Virus record (IMG/VR): IMGVR_UViG_3300027881_000536
Span: 1 to 64,000 of that record
DNA from: a virus
Reading direction: 5' to 3' (one strand)
DNA: 64,000 nt
Shown here: positions 44,137 to 54,000 of the stretch, in pieces
Numbering within the stretch: position 1 is the stretch's first letter
Layout: each line of letters opens with the position of its first letter
Position numbers and translations under genes: made by a program
The notes under the pieces: generated by a model
Told to the model about the DNA's origin: nothing
The model's input: only the letters and a program-made list of their open reading frames with translations
Databases searched by the model: none

Positions 44137-44398
44137 TGACATATTCAAGAAAGCAAAGGAGGGTCTTAAACCAACAATACAGAATGTTAGAAAGCAATCT
44201 ATCTGGTCACCTGAAGGGAGAATGTTTCTAGATGCTGCTGCTAGTGCTGCAGGATACAAGGCTGATGACGCCGGTAATCTCATAGATGAGAGCGGGCGTG
44301 CCCTACCCAAGGAGCACGCGGATTACCAGTGGGTTAAGAGTATGGCAGAGCGTCAAGCAGCAGTGGAAAGTCCAATCGGTAGGGAGTTGTTAGAATGA
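44129..44398 (+). CDS. Small head-completion-region protein
   Basis: An 89-aa protein. TTG 44129 overlaps the previous stop and follows GGAGGTGAT, the strongest Shine-Dalgarno in the neighbourhood. It is helical, with no recognised family. It overlaps the next gene by 4 bases. Confidence 0.65.
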   Translation: MTDDIFKKAKEGLKPTIQNVRKQSIWSPEGRMFLDAAASAAGYKADDAGNLIDESGRALPKEHADYQWVKSMAERQAAVESPIGRELLE

Positions 44399-44790
44399 GT
44401 GCGTTTGACTTGACTTGGATTAATCTCAAGAAAGCATGGTATGACAACGAGGATTTTCGTGGAGACCCAGATGATGAGGAGGCTCATAGGCGGGGAGAAG
44501 AAGAGGACCATCAAAATTGGCTGAATGACCCTAAGAATCAGGACGATAGTCCTAACGAGAGGGTAGATGCCCCCACCTTGGATTCTAATCACATCTTGAG
44601 GTTGACTAGACCACAACTGGATAAACTTATGGAGGACATTCAAAGTGAGATTCAGCGTAGAGAGACTAAAAAAGCCAACAAGAATGTGGCTGTTGTCAGT
44701 AACAGCCCAAGAGACCTGAGTAGCGACCCTTCCTCACCAGCAGGTAAAGATTGGATAAAGAACAACTCTTGGGCATTTGATGGTGGTTGA
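44395..44790 (+). CDS. AW-LK-tagged protein, paralogue of the 4535 gene
   Basis: A 131-aa protein. Residues 1-12 (MSAFDLTWINLK) are the tag with Thr for Ala. An acidic middle follows, then a helix (about 63-90) beginning ILRLTRPQLDKL and rich in Arg/Lys, as in the 4535-4969 protein. Two separated genes thus share tag, helix and order. It lies between head-completion and tail-completion genes. Confidence 0.75.
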   Translation: MSAFDLTWINLKKAWYDNEDFRGDPDDEEAHRRGEEEDHQNWLNDPKNQDDSPNERVDAPTLDSNHILRLTRPQLDKLMEDIQSEIQRRETKKANKNVAVVSNSPRDLSSDPSSPAGKDWIKNNSWAFDGG

Positions 44791-44791
44791 T

Positions 44792-45229
44792 ATGGCTGAA
44801 TCCATAGAACTTTTGGTATCATTATTCGACACGAGTTGGAATCGTGCTAACAGTGGTCAGAGAAAGCCAGTGATAATGGACATCACCACACTAGACCCTG
44901 GTAGAGGTAAGAGGTTCGACCTTAACCGCAGTGATGCCGTTTTTATGTATGAGACTGCTCATAACGAGGAGCAACCTGAGATATTCTATGACTATGTCAA
45001 CACTCGAATCAATGTAACCATCGACATACGAACTACACGAGGTAGAAGTCATTTGATGAATATGGAAGATGAAGTGAGAAGAATCATTCATAGTAAGAGA
45101 AAAGGGGACGCTGGTAACTACGACCGACTACTCTATAAGACGAGGACTGACTTGTCAGATAGGACCAAGCATCTACATAGAATGACCTTTCAGGTCGAAA
45201 TCGTAATATTCAGTGAACTAGTCGCATAG
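44792..45229 (+). CDS. Probable tail-completion or neck protein
   Basis: A 145-aa alpha/beta protein. ATG 44792 directly follows the previous stop and GGTGGTTGAT; the in-frame ATG 44777 would overlap. Composition and position between connector and tail tube fit a tail-completion (neck) protein that joins head and tail. The TRINVTIDIRTTRGRSHLM strand-helix region is typical of such folds. No sequence-level certainty. Confidence 0.55.
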   Translation: MAESIELLVSLFDTSWNRANSGQRKPVIMDITTLDPGRGKRFDLNRSDAVFMYETAHNEEQPEIFYDYVNTRINVTIDIRTTRGRSHLMNMEDEVRRIIHSKRKGDAGNYDRLLYKTRTDLSDRTKHLHRMTFQVEIVIFSELVA

Positions 45230-45240
45230 GGTGAGAGGAC

Positions 45241-47205
45241 ATGCCGCAGACAATCTACAAGGGCGATTTGGCCGAAGTAACTCTCGGTCACGAAACAGGA
45301 ATAGTACTAACACATGGGGCCTGGGGTGGGCTTACTGTCACCGCCGCATCTAATGGCGACACTACCACTTTGACATTCAGTGGAGTCGCTATCAATACCA
45401 ACGGAAGCCATTCTTCGTATGATACGATGTTTTTCAGGGCTCAAGAGTTGAAATATCCTAAGGGTCTACTCGCTGGCTCCAAACTGAGAGTTAAGGGTGA
45501 TGGTAACTACAGTGATGATGACCACACTAAAGGTAATATGTATACTATTGTTGCTAATGAAGGTAATACTCTCACAGTAACTCCTGCTATGAAAAGGACA
45601 GGTGCCTCTACCACTGGTGATGAGTTCATGATTGAGACTCTGGGAACTCCTACTCTAGATGCAGGTATGATTTATAATAGTAATGCACAGACCAGTGATG
45701 AGTCAGTTCTCACTGACCAGTTTATCGGTTTGGCTGCTGAAATAACGCTTCCAGAAACCAAGGTTGAAGTCTTTCGTTCCCACATCGTGGGTGTAGGGAG
45801 GCAAGTTGTAGTTCAGGAGCCTCAGCACATGGATAATGAAGGAGGCTCCCTATCTACTATGATGCATAGTGCACGATGGCTCTACTACGCCCTTGGTAAC
45901 GAGGCTGTGAGCGAGACTAATCCAACAGGTGCAGCATCAGTGGATAGTGGTACTAACACAAGTGCTATAGCCATGGGTGATACCTATGTCTCATTCCTAA
46001 GGGCGAATTCTAACGGCACAGTGAATGGTTCTTTCCCTGCTATCGGTGATTATATTACTGTAGAGGACACTACTGAAGTCTTAACTCCTTATGCTACTGA
46101 GCCCACTGCTAGAACTAAGTGGACTGGTACACAGACCCAATTCCATAGCAGTGAAAGGTCAGAGATAAGGAGGGTGATTGCTACAGATAGCACTAACACC
46201 CACAACCGTATCTATGTAGATGACCCATTCAATTTTGACCATGCCGCTGGTGCAGTTGTAAGAAAGATAGTTATGGCAGATAATGCTGACACTGGGAGTC
46301 CTAATTTTCTTACTACTACTGCTGCTTATGGGCAGATTGAGAACAGACAGAAGAGAGCCATGTGGAGTATGTGGCATCAACCTTCTTTCTCTCTAGAGAC
46401 CAGTATGAGGAGTCGAGATGTCGGTTCCTATGGTACAGAGCAGACTTCCAATGCACCTGGGTCATCGACGGACACAAAGCAACTCACTCGAGTTTACAAG
46501 GGCTGTAAGGTCAAGTCTTGGCAACTCACTGCTGATGCAGATTCAGAGGTCAAGATGAAGGTCGACTTCGATGCACTGATGTGCTATACTGATACTGGTC
46601 GTCTAGAGGATTCTAATCCTGGTGACAGGTACACTGCTCATAGGATGTTCGAGAATATCGCTAATGGGCCCTTGGAGAGGAAGACGGCTGGTATTGCTCC
46701 CAATACTGAGAAACCGTTCTTCTTCTATAATGGTACAATCACTGCTTTCGGCACCAATCTAGCCCAAGTGACCAAGTTTGAGTTGGGTGGTGAGAACAAT
46801 ATTGCTCAACACCTAGTTGTTAGAGGCAACCCAGCGGTAGAACCCCGTAACACTGCTGGCCAGTCCTTGGAACAGATACCCTTCGCTGGTAGCAGGAACC
46901 CTTCACTGGCTGTTGAGGGTAAAGTGGAGTATAACCTAAAGATAGAGATTCTACCTACTGACCCCCTTCTATGGCATGAGTTTAGAAGTGCTAGAAGTAA
47001 AGGCTACAGTGAACCTATCACGCTGCATCTAGTCAAGGATGGAGCAGGGAGTGACAGAGAGGAGATATATGTCATCATAGATGATTACATCATCACCGAG
47101 GCCCCTCTACAAATCCCTGAGGATAAAGGGGTCATCAAGCATGAGTTGACAATACTTCCGAAGCATGTTAAAATTCTAGCATATGATGCGTTGTTGCATT
47201 CTTGA
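45241..47205 (+). CDS. Major tail tube protein, enlarged
   Basis: A 654-aa beta-rich protein with a clear GGTGAGAGG ribosome site. Position (after tail completion, before the assembly chaperones and tape measure) and its many beta strands point to the tail tube. At 654 aa it is far longer than usual tube proteins (about 200-300 aa), so extra Ig-like or decoration domains are likely (N-terminal Gly/Thr-rich part about 1-130, and about 230-300). A sheath is unlikely: no sheath motif and no baseplate gene set is seen. Confidence 0.6.
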   Translation: MPQTIYKGDLAEVTLGHETGIVLTHGAWGGLTVTAASNGDTTTLTFSGVAINTNGSHSSYDTMFFRAQELKYPKGLLAGSKLRVKGDGNYSDDDHTKGNMYTIVANEGNTLTVTPAMKRTGASTTGDEFMIETLGTPTLDAGMIYNSNAQTSDESVLTDQFIGLAAEITLPETKVEVFRSHIVGVGRQVVVQEPQHMDNEGGSLSTMMHSARWLYYALGNEAVSETNPTGAASVDSGTNTSAIAMGDTYVSFLRANSNGTVNGSFPAIGDYITVEDTTEVLTPYATEPTARTKWTGTQTQFHSSERSEIRRVIATDSTNTHNRIYVDDPFNFDHAAGAVVRKIVMADNADTGSPNFLTTTAAYGQIENRQKRAMWSMWHQPSFSLETSMRSRDVGSYGTEQTSNAPGSSTDTKQLTRVYKGCKVKSWQLTADADSEVKMKVDFDALMCYTDTGRLEDSNPGDRYTAHRMFENIANGPLERKTAGIAPNTEKPFFFYNGTITAFGTNLAQVTKFELGGENNIAQHLVVRGNPAVEPRNTAGQSLEQIPFAGSRNPSLAVEGKVEYNLKIEILPTDPLLWHEFRSARSKGYSEPITLHLVKDGAGSDREEIYVIIDDYIITEAPLQIPEDKGVIKHELTILPKHVKILAYDALLHS

Positions 47206-47215
47206 GGTGAAAGAT

Positions 47216-47734
47216 ATGGCAAGATGGAGTTTACATCCTGGGGGTAGGGGAAAAGCCCCTTGGAAGAAGAAACTGGCAGCGGCTGAGCCTGAGCCTGAAC
47301 CTGAGGTGGAGGAAGATTTCTTCAACCCAGAATATGCAGTAACTGACAATAATCCATTCCCTGAAGAACTAATGACAGAGACTGATGCTGTTACTGTTGC
47401 CGAGGAAGTGCAGATGGCTGCGGCGGTAGAACTTGAGCCTGAAGTAGAAGAGGTTGTAGAGCCTGAAGTAGAAGAGGTTGTAGAGCCTGAACCTGAACCT
47501 GAACTTACATATGATTCCATGACTGTATCACAGTTACAAGACCTATTGCGTGAGCGTGGTCTGACTGTTAGCGGAGTCAAGGCGGAACTTGTTGCCCGCT
47601 TGGAAGCAGATGATGCTGGCCCCTCGGAAGAGGCTCCGGCTGAAACTGTAGAGACCCCCTCGGAAGAGGCTGTCTCTAGCGACGAGGTGCCCCAGGAGGG
47701 CGAAGTAAGTGAGTCAGGAGGAACAGAACAATAA
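47216..47734 (+). CDS. SAP-domain protein with acidic Glu-Pro repeats
   Basis: A 172-aa protein starting at ATG 47216 after GAGGTGA. A short basic N terminus (MARWSLHPGGRGKAPWKKK) leads to long Glu/Pro/Val repeats, then a SAP motif (about residues 101-130, MTVSQLQDLLRERGL followed by GVKAELVARL), then an acidic Ser/Glu tail. SAP motifs usually bind DNA or chromatin. A DNA-binding module in the tail region is unexpected. The stop lies inside the next gene. Confidence 0.75.
   Translation: MARWSLHPGGRGKAPWKKKLAAAEPEPEPEVEEDFFNPEYAVTDNNPFPEELMTETDAVTVAEEVQMAAAVELEPEVEEVVEPEVEEVVEPEPEPELTYDSMTVSQLQDLLRERGLTVSGVKAELVARLEADDAGPSEEAPAETVETPSEEAVSSDEVPQEGEVSESGGTEQ
47435..47482 (+). repeat. Exact 24-base tandem repeat
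   Basis: Two identical 24-base units side by side, each encoding EPEVEEVV, in the acidic linker of the SAP-domain gene. Exact identity suggests recent duplication by slippage. Confidence 0.85.
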
Positions 47735-48095
47735 GACCTTAATAACCAACATTGATAGCCTGTTAGTTTCATCAGGAACTACACCCCACGATATAGCAGT
47801 GGACCCAGACGAGCCAGACATAGTTCTGCGCGTATGGATAAAGGAGATGTCATTTCTCCAGACCCAGAAGGCTATCGCAGAAGTGGTTCAACTAACACCA
47901 GATGGTCAGGTCAACATAGACTTGGCCAATTACTGGAAGTACATGATTGCTCAGTGTATAGACAAGACTGAGCCATCAATGACCAAAGCACAACTTTACG
48001 CACTCAAACCTGATATTGCAAATAAGATTACAGCATTGTTACCTCAACCACAGGATTTGGTGGCTGGCCCTTTGGAGGATGGGCTGACCGCATAG
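47709..48095 (+). CDS. Tail assembly chaperone, short form
   Basis: A 128-aa protein starting at GTG 47709 after GTGAG, overlapping the SAP gene. Its position before the tape measure gene and the frameshift site near its end identify it as the lambda gpG-like chaperone that binds the tape measure during tail assembly. The fold is helical; sequence identity to known families is not visible. Confidence 0.8.
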   Translation: MSQEEQNNKTLITNIDSLLVSSGTTPHDIAVDPDEPDIVLRVWIKEMSFLQTQKAIAEVVQLTPDGQVNIDLANYWKYMIAQCIDKTEPSMTKAQLYALKPDIANKITALLPQPQDLVAGPLEDGLTA

Positions 48096-48370
48096 ATGAC
48101 AATCTAAATTTCCTAAGGGGGAGGAAAGAGGACCCGACATTAGGTCTTGAGTCCTCGATTTATTTTGTCATGAAACACTATGGGCTCAGCCTCAGAGACA
48201 TCGACGATTTGAGTGCCGAAGAATTCGGCATGATGTTCACTTGGGCTGCGGCAGCCTCTGCTCACGAGGCAGAGCAAATGGAGAAGCAGACCGGAGAATC
48301 CAAGTCCTCGATGGGAGTAGCGGGTACCAATATGGGTGGGCCTATGCCACATAGTGAGGGGAGGTGGTAG
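47709..48370 (+). CDS. Tail assembly chaperone, -1 frameshift fusion
   Basis: Slippage at CCCTTTG (48068-48074) moves ribosomes from the GTG 47709 frame into the -1 frame, open from base 48026 to TAG 48368-48370. The fusion is about 220 aa: 122 from the first frame, then 98 beginning GGWADRIDDNLNFLRG. This is the lambda gpGT arrangement, conserved in long-tailed phages. The second part has no ribosome site of its own, and the ATG at 48170 is well inside the domain, so independent translation is unlikely. Confidence 0.8.
48068..48074 (+). promoter_or_regulatory. Programmed -1 frameshift site
   Basis: CCCTTTG fits the X-XXY-YYZ slippery heptamer exactly in the zero frame (GGC-CCT-TTG), 18 bases before the zero-frame TAG. 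GGAGGA follows within a few bases and may act as an internal Shine-Dalgarno-like stimulator. Efficiency cannot be read from sequence. Confidence 0.8.
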
Positions 48371-48372
48371 AT

Positions 48373-49917
48373 ATGACAGATGTTCTTACCAATGAAGAAT
48401 TGCATTTGAAGGTACTGGCGCTGGAAGATGTCGCTAAACAGTTCCAAGCCACTGGTGGTAAGGCTCACAATTATGGCGTACAGATGGGTGTAGTTGAAAA
48501 GGCTCAACAGAAACTAGTCAACATATGGCAAGGTAGTGTCATTGGTAAAGCACAAGTAGTAGGCAAGTGGTTCGGTAATCTGTCTAAGGTCGTAACAAAG
48601 TATTCAAATGATTCTAAGGATATGGAAGATGCCAATAAGAACCTTACAATTGCACAACGACATCTCATAGCACCTTTACTCAAAGGTACAGGCGCTGCCA
48701 AAATGGGGCAGAAGATGTGGGAGAAGTATAGGCATACTATCGTCGATGCTAATGGTGATATCAGTCAAGGAAGGAAAATGCTCCTAATGTTTGGTGCTAG
48801 TCTAATGACTTTACTTGGACTCCTAGGGATAATAGGTTTCGCCTTCGCTGCATTCTCATTAGCCACAGAAGGTGCAGCCTCCCCCATCGCGCAATTTGTT
48901 GCTGAACACTTCCCTCAATTTTCAGCAGGTCTACAGAAAATAATTGATTTGTTACAAGGGGATATGGTAGGCTCTATTCAATCTTATTTGTTACCAGCCT
49001 TTATTCTTTTCAAAGTAGCCTTGATGTTATTACCAGGTCTTTTCGGACCACTCTTTGTGGCTGTTGTCTTAGGTGTGGCACTCTTCAAGAGATTTCGAGC
49101 ACAAGGAGATAGTTTCGGAACGGCCCTTATCAAGACTATCGGTGGAGTTGTTGCAGCATTCTTCATTCTAATGAGTCCAGGTAAGATATTGAAACTGTTT
49201 TGGCTCATCGTTAAACTTGCCGTCAGAACTTTAGGATGGGGTGGGAGTCTAATAATTGCAGGTATTGCTGGGCTTTTCCTTGCTGCTTCTGGTAAATTGT
49301 CAGGGTTTTGGTCAGTAGTAATTGGAATAATGAGTGCTGCAGCACTCTATGTTGGTATGCTCTTAGTTTCAGCAGCGTTGGGTACCACCTCGACAATAGG
49401 GGCTCTATTTGCAGCAATTCCATTCTTCTGGGTAGCAGCATTGCTTTTGATGGTAGCCATGATTTACAGGTTCCGCGAACCACTCTGGGCCGCTTTCAAG
49501 GCTATAGGTAAGGGAATCGCTAACATCTTTATTTGGGTGGCCAATTTGATTATAGACATTCTATTGACACCTTTCAATTTCATTCTTGCCATGCTTTCCA
49601 TGGCTATACCGGGACTGAACTTTAGTCCTCTTGGGGCAGGAGATACAATACCAATGTTGGCTGATGGTGGTCCTGTTAGAGCAGGGCGCTCTTACATTGT
49701 AGGAGAGCGTGGTCCTGAGTTGTTCACCGCTGGGTCTTCTGGCCGTATCACACCTAACCATGAGATGGGAGGGGGTACCTCCAATATCACTATGAACATA
49801 GATGTTGGTGGGGTGACTGACCAAACTGATAAGCGAGCACTGGCTCGTCAGATTGGTGATGCTCTCAACCAAGAACTGAGGAGACTAGGTGGGAATCCAA
49901 CAAGGGGTAGATACTGA
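48373..49917 (+). CDS. Tape measure protein
   Basis: About 514 aa; sets tail length and is ejected with DNA. ATG 48373 follows GGGGAGGTGG. A helical N terminus leads into several long hydrophobic segments (about residues 135-400), typical of tape measures that cross the host membrane. The C terminus has the diagnostic GGPVRAGRSYIVGERGPELF and a GxITPN motif. At about 1.5 angstrom per residue the tail would be roughly 75 nm, short for a siphovirus. Confidence 0.88.
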   Translation: MTDVLTNEELHLKVLALEDVAKQFQATGGKAHNYGVQMGVVEKAQQKLVNIWQGSVIGKAQVVGKWFGNLSKVVTKYSNDSKDMEDANKNLTIAQRHLIAPLLKGTGAAKMGQKMWEKYRHTIVDANGDISQGRKMLLMFGASLMTLLGLLGIIGFAFAAFSLATEGAASPIAQFVAEHFPQFSAGLQKIIDLLQGDMVGSIQSYLLPAFILFKVALMLLPGLFGPLFVAVVLGVALFKRFRAQGDSFGTALIKTIGGVVAAFFILMSPGKILKLFWLIVKLAVRTLGWGGSLIIAGIAGLFLAASGKLSGFWSVVIGIMSAAALYVGMLLVSAALGTTSTIGALFAAIPFFWVAALLLMVAMIYRFREPLWAAFKAIGKGIANIFIWVANLIIDILLTPFNFILAMLSMAIPGLNFSPLGAGDTIPMLADGGPVRAGRSYIVGERGPELFTAGSSGRITPNHEMGGGTSNITMNIDVGGVTDQTDKRALARQIGDALNQELRRLGGNPTRGRY

Positions 49918-51059
49918 TGGCTGGAGTACCTATACGCTTGCTGAGAAAGGATGGTCAAGTGGTCAATCTAAATTGCACTGACTACCAAGTCAATATAACT
50001 CGGAGTCTAATCACTGTACCTGTACCTATCACTGCTGAGAGATTTGGGGCTGACTTGAACATGGTTCAAGCAGAGATAATTATGGAGTGTATCCTCATAG
50101 ATGACGATTGTACTACTGTAGACTTCGGTCTGTCTTATTCTGGTGCTACTATAGACTTCAGTTATCGGAGACCTAAAGAAGATGATGATAATACTGCACA
50201 TACTGCATGGTTAGAAAATGGTATTACTGCGGCTGACTTAGATGATGCTGTTTTCACATTCATTTCTACTGATGACACTAAGTTCACTGTGACCCTCAAG
50301 AATGGGAGTGCTACTACCAGTGGTACTGACATGCAGGTGAACATAAGCAGTGTCACAACGGCTGCAGGGATGGTCACTGCTATCAAGGCTGTTTTGGATG
50401 CTCATGCTGTTTTCCTATCAAAATTCACAGTGACTGCTGGGGCTGGTGCTAACGCCAATCTTTCTGGGAATACCAAATTAGACTTTGCTCAGAAAGGTGG
50501 TGGCTCGTCTGGGGCTACTGACACTCCTACTTTCGTAGCAGAAGGTCTTGATTACGACCCTCATATCAGTGTGTTCAGTAATGTGGAAGATACTGGTTGT
50601 AGGTCTGCTGGAGATAAAATCCAGAACATCCTAGCAACAGTAGCCAATAACTCAGTATTGGGTGGTATGGGTAAAGTAGGTCAGTTCGGTAGTTTTGGTG
50701 GCTTGGATATAGGTGAAGATTCTTTCATGTTTGGCCAAAGCAAAAAGTCTGATTATATCATAGGTTTACAATTACCATACAACTCACTGGCTCAGGCTAA
50801 TCTAACGAATGTAGGTGACCCTGTGGCTGGTTACAATGTGCGTAATTTCCTTTTGGTCACTGGGGGTTCCATGGCCACTAACTTGAAAGATGCCAGTAGT
50901 AATACAAACGATGCTAGTACTCCTTTCATTTTCACTGATAAGCACACTGGCATATCTGGGACTGTCAAGACTGCTTCAATCAAATATGATGCTGGGGAGA
51001 CAATCTATAGAGCCACCCTGACTTTCCAGCCACTTGACTTCGTGCTGGGGGTTGGTTGA
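49917..51059 (+). CDS. Distal tail protein candidate
   Basis: A 380-aa beta-rich protein following the tape measure, with overlapping start and stop. The order tape measure, distal tail, tip is standard. The N-terminal part (RLLRKDGQVVNLNCTDYQVNITRS) and the C-terminal part (SIKYDAGETIYRATLTFQPLDFV) look like one folded unit with a Ser/Thr/Gly-rich insert (about 75-200). Probably the ring joining the tail tube to the giant tip protein. Confidence 0.65.
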   Translation: MAGVPIRLLRKDGQVVNLNCTDYQVNITRSLITVPVPITAERFGADLNMVQAEIIMECILIDDDCTTVDFGLSYSGATIDFSYRRPKEDDDNTAHTAWLENGITAADLDDAVFTFISTDDTKFTVTLKNGSATTSGTDMQVNISSVTTAAGMVTAIKAVLDAHAVFLSKFTVTAGAGANANLSGNTKLDFAQKGGGSSGATDTPTFVAEGLDYDPHISVFSNVEDTGCRSAGDKIQNILATVANNSVLGGMGKVGQFGSFGGLDIGEDSFMFGQSKKSDYIIGLQLPYNSLAQANLTNVGDPVAGYNVRNFLLVTGGSMATNLKDASSNTNDASTPFIFTDKHTGISGTVKTASIKYDAGETIYRATLTFQPLDFVLGVG

Positions 51060-54000
51060 ATGACACTCATAGGGAAAACCAGTCACTCCTTATTCTTCAA
51101 TGGGATAAGCGATAGCGTTGTATGCCCATCACATGAGTTTGCTTCTACAGGTATCAAGACTACTATAGGAGGTGACGAAGTTAGGTCCTCCCGCCCTGTT
51201 CTTGGTGAGAGGAGTGAGGAAGGTAGTTCATCTTCATCGACAGCCATGGTATCCAGTTTTTCAGTAGAGGCTTGGATTAGACCAGACTGTGGTGGGGTAA
51301 TTGCTTCCAAAGAAGGAATGTTCAAACTAAGTGTTGGCAGTGTTGGTGCTCCAGCCCCTGCAGTATTCAGTGTGACAACTCGTACCAAGACAGGGGATGT
51401 AAGAGTCTTCACGGCTCGAAGTGCTCAGACTATCAGTGACAGTTACTCTGGTATCATCTATCCAACAGCAGGTCAGTCCTTCATCGAGAATAATACGGAA
51501 CTATCTAAGGGTGGGAGAGAACTGTTGCATGTCGTAGGTATGTTCAACGAGAGGAGAGTATCCATATTCGTCAATGGGCAAATAGTGGCTAGTAACAATA
51601 TATCCACTGGTTCTATGTGCATGTTAACTAACTCAGACCTATACCTAGGCGGTAAAGGTGGTGAATTCAGAGGCTATATCGAGGGAGTGCACTTGCGTCT
51701 TGGTGTTGATGAGGATTCTGTCATACCAGCCCCTATAGTAAGGCAGAGTAGTACTGTTGGGCTGTGGAGATTCGAGGAACCTGTAGAGGTTGAGGATACT
51801 GAGTTCTATATCAAAAGTGGAGTCAATGCAGGGGATACTGTTCTCACTCTAGATACTACACAGGTCCAAGAACTGTATGAACTTATCAGTGGTGAATCTA
51901 TAACTATGCCTTCTAGTTACACGGTACCTTCTCTAGGAAATTATCAAGTTGGTGTAACTACTCATAGTGATGGTGCTAAGAAGGTCGAGATTGCTCACAC
52001 TTCAATCAATTTACTCATCAACCCAACTGGGACTGATATCAAGACTGGTAAGCCCAATAGCAAAGCACCTGAGAGGGTAAGACTCAAGTCCATCTCATCC
52101 AGTGGGTCCATCACAGTAGAGAGTATCCATTTGGATTTCGATGTGTCTACTGACACAGGGTCTAGAGGGGTGCTTCATGATAGAACTGCTTTCGATAATA
52201 CTAGCAACCTCGCACATGATAGTTTAATAGTAATACTCAGGTCTGATTTGTTACTAGACCCTGGCACTGGTAGGCCCATGCAACCACCTGGTCTTGGTTC
52301 TCAAGCAATAGATAGGAACGGTATGACAGTCATAGATGAGAGTGGTAATGGATTTCATGGTTTTCTACACAGTCGTACTATGAGTATCAACAAGTCTGGT
52401 AACCCGTATACTGTCAGTAATGCAAACTGGACAATAGATACTAAATTCCAAGTAGGCCATTCGGGTAGACACAAGTTCTCACATTGTTCAGGTCATCCAT
52501 ATCTGAGAATGCTTCCAAGAGCGTCAAAAGAAAGAGTGACTCAAACTGTGGATGGTCTATCTGACAGTATCTATGCTGTGTTCGATGGTCAGAGTATCAA
52601 CCTTCCTGAACAAGTTCCAATCAATAGTCAGATATCTTTACTCAAGAGCAACTCCCTCTTAGATGGTACTCGTGTCATCACTACAGGAGTTATCTCTCAG
52701 ATAAAGAGGAACGGTTTAAGCACTCTTGACCCTGATAGAGATGAGATAATTTCTATAGGTGGTTCTGGATTCAATATCACTCCCTTCCTTTTGAAGTCCC
52801 ATGCTACTAGTGGAGTGGAGGCTACTGATGATGTCTACAATCTACATTTGGCACCAGAGATTGAGTCTAGAGTGGCTATCTTGCAGACCGGAGACACTGA
52901 CTTCCCATATGTGGAGATTCACTACAACGCGATAGACCTCACAGGAGGAACAATTGGGGCCAATGGTCCTGCCTTGTTAGTTAGTAAGACTGTGCCTTCA
53001 GGTGGGTCGGTTATCAACACTAAGAGAGTGGCTGATAGAATCAATACCCTCCTAGGTAGTGGTACTATGACACTCCATGCTCCAGGAGGTATCATTCATG
53101 TCAAAGCGTCTAGAGTGGCTGAGATGGATACTCTGTTCAAGGACCACAATCTAGCAGGTGATAACACTGGAGGAAGGCAGTATGAGGTAGAATTGGACCT
53201 GAGTATGACACCCCCCAATTACACTCCACAAGTTGCTACAGACCCACCGAACTCACCACCTATAGGTGTAGATTCTTCTCATGCTAATGACTCATCACAC
53301 CCTTCTGTATATCATCATCTTGTTTTGAGAGACAACGGTGCTGCAGCCAAAAGCATTCCTGATGACTCTGATGATTTCAGGTTAACAGCGAAAACAGGTA
53401 ACAAAGGGCCTACTAACCAATCTACTCATGCATTTGAGATGTTCGATGTGATAGACAATTACTCGGACAATAAGGGAGTGAATATCATTGTCCATCCCAC
53501 TGACAGAAGTAGAAATCTACAACTCAGTAAGTTCACGAATGATATCAATGACCCCTCACTCTTCAGTCTAGAGTTCCTAATGTCAAGAGGGAGGGTGAGT
53601 TCTTTCAGGAGTGAGCGTACTGAAAGAGGTCTCATTCTAACGATGCAAGGTAGAGGATTGATGGATGATGTGGCAGCCATGGCTTCTGAGTATATTGGTG
53701 AAGGTTCACCAGACTCTATCATAGTGAAAGAGAGTAGACCTGATGCTCCTGTGGTCACTGTCACTCTAGGTGGGCCTGGGCAGGGTGCTGTAGAGACTAC
53801 ACCCACATGGGACAAGAGTCCACTGACTAGGCTGGGGTGGAATACTAGGAGAGATGGTGGGGCTAGGGTGACTGATTCTAGTAGCACTTCTTTGACAGTA
53901 ACACCATTGAATAATAATTCAGATGCTTTGGCTAGTTGGGGGACTTACATGTTCCCTGTGCGTGGTAGGATACATCTAGAGAATGGTGCTAGTGCTGAGT

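Noticed and set aside
38372-47482. CRISPR array
   Set aside because: The tandem repeats at 38372 and 47435 are inside coding sequence, have no spacers, and stay in frame.
47176-47772. 198-codon minus-strand Ser/Thr-rich frame
   Set aside because: It is the complement of the Glu/Pro repeats of the SAP-domain gene; low complexity explains the open frame.
48170-48370. Independent 66-aa gene after the tail chaperone
   Set aside because: The frame is open far upstream of its ATG and joins the preceding gene through a slippery heptamer, so it is the second half of a frameshift product.
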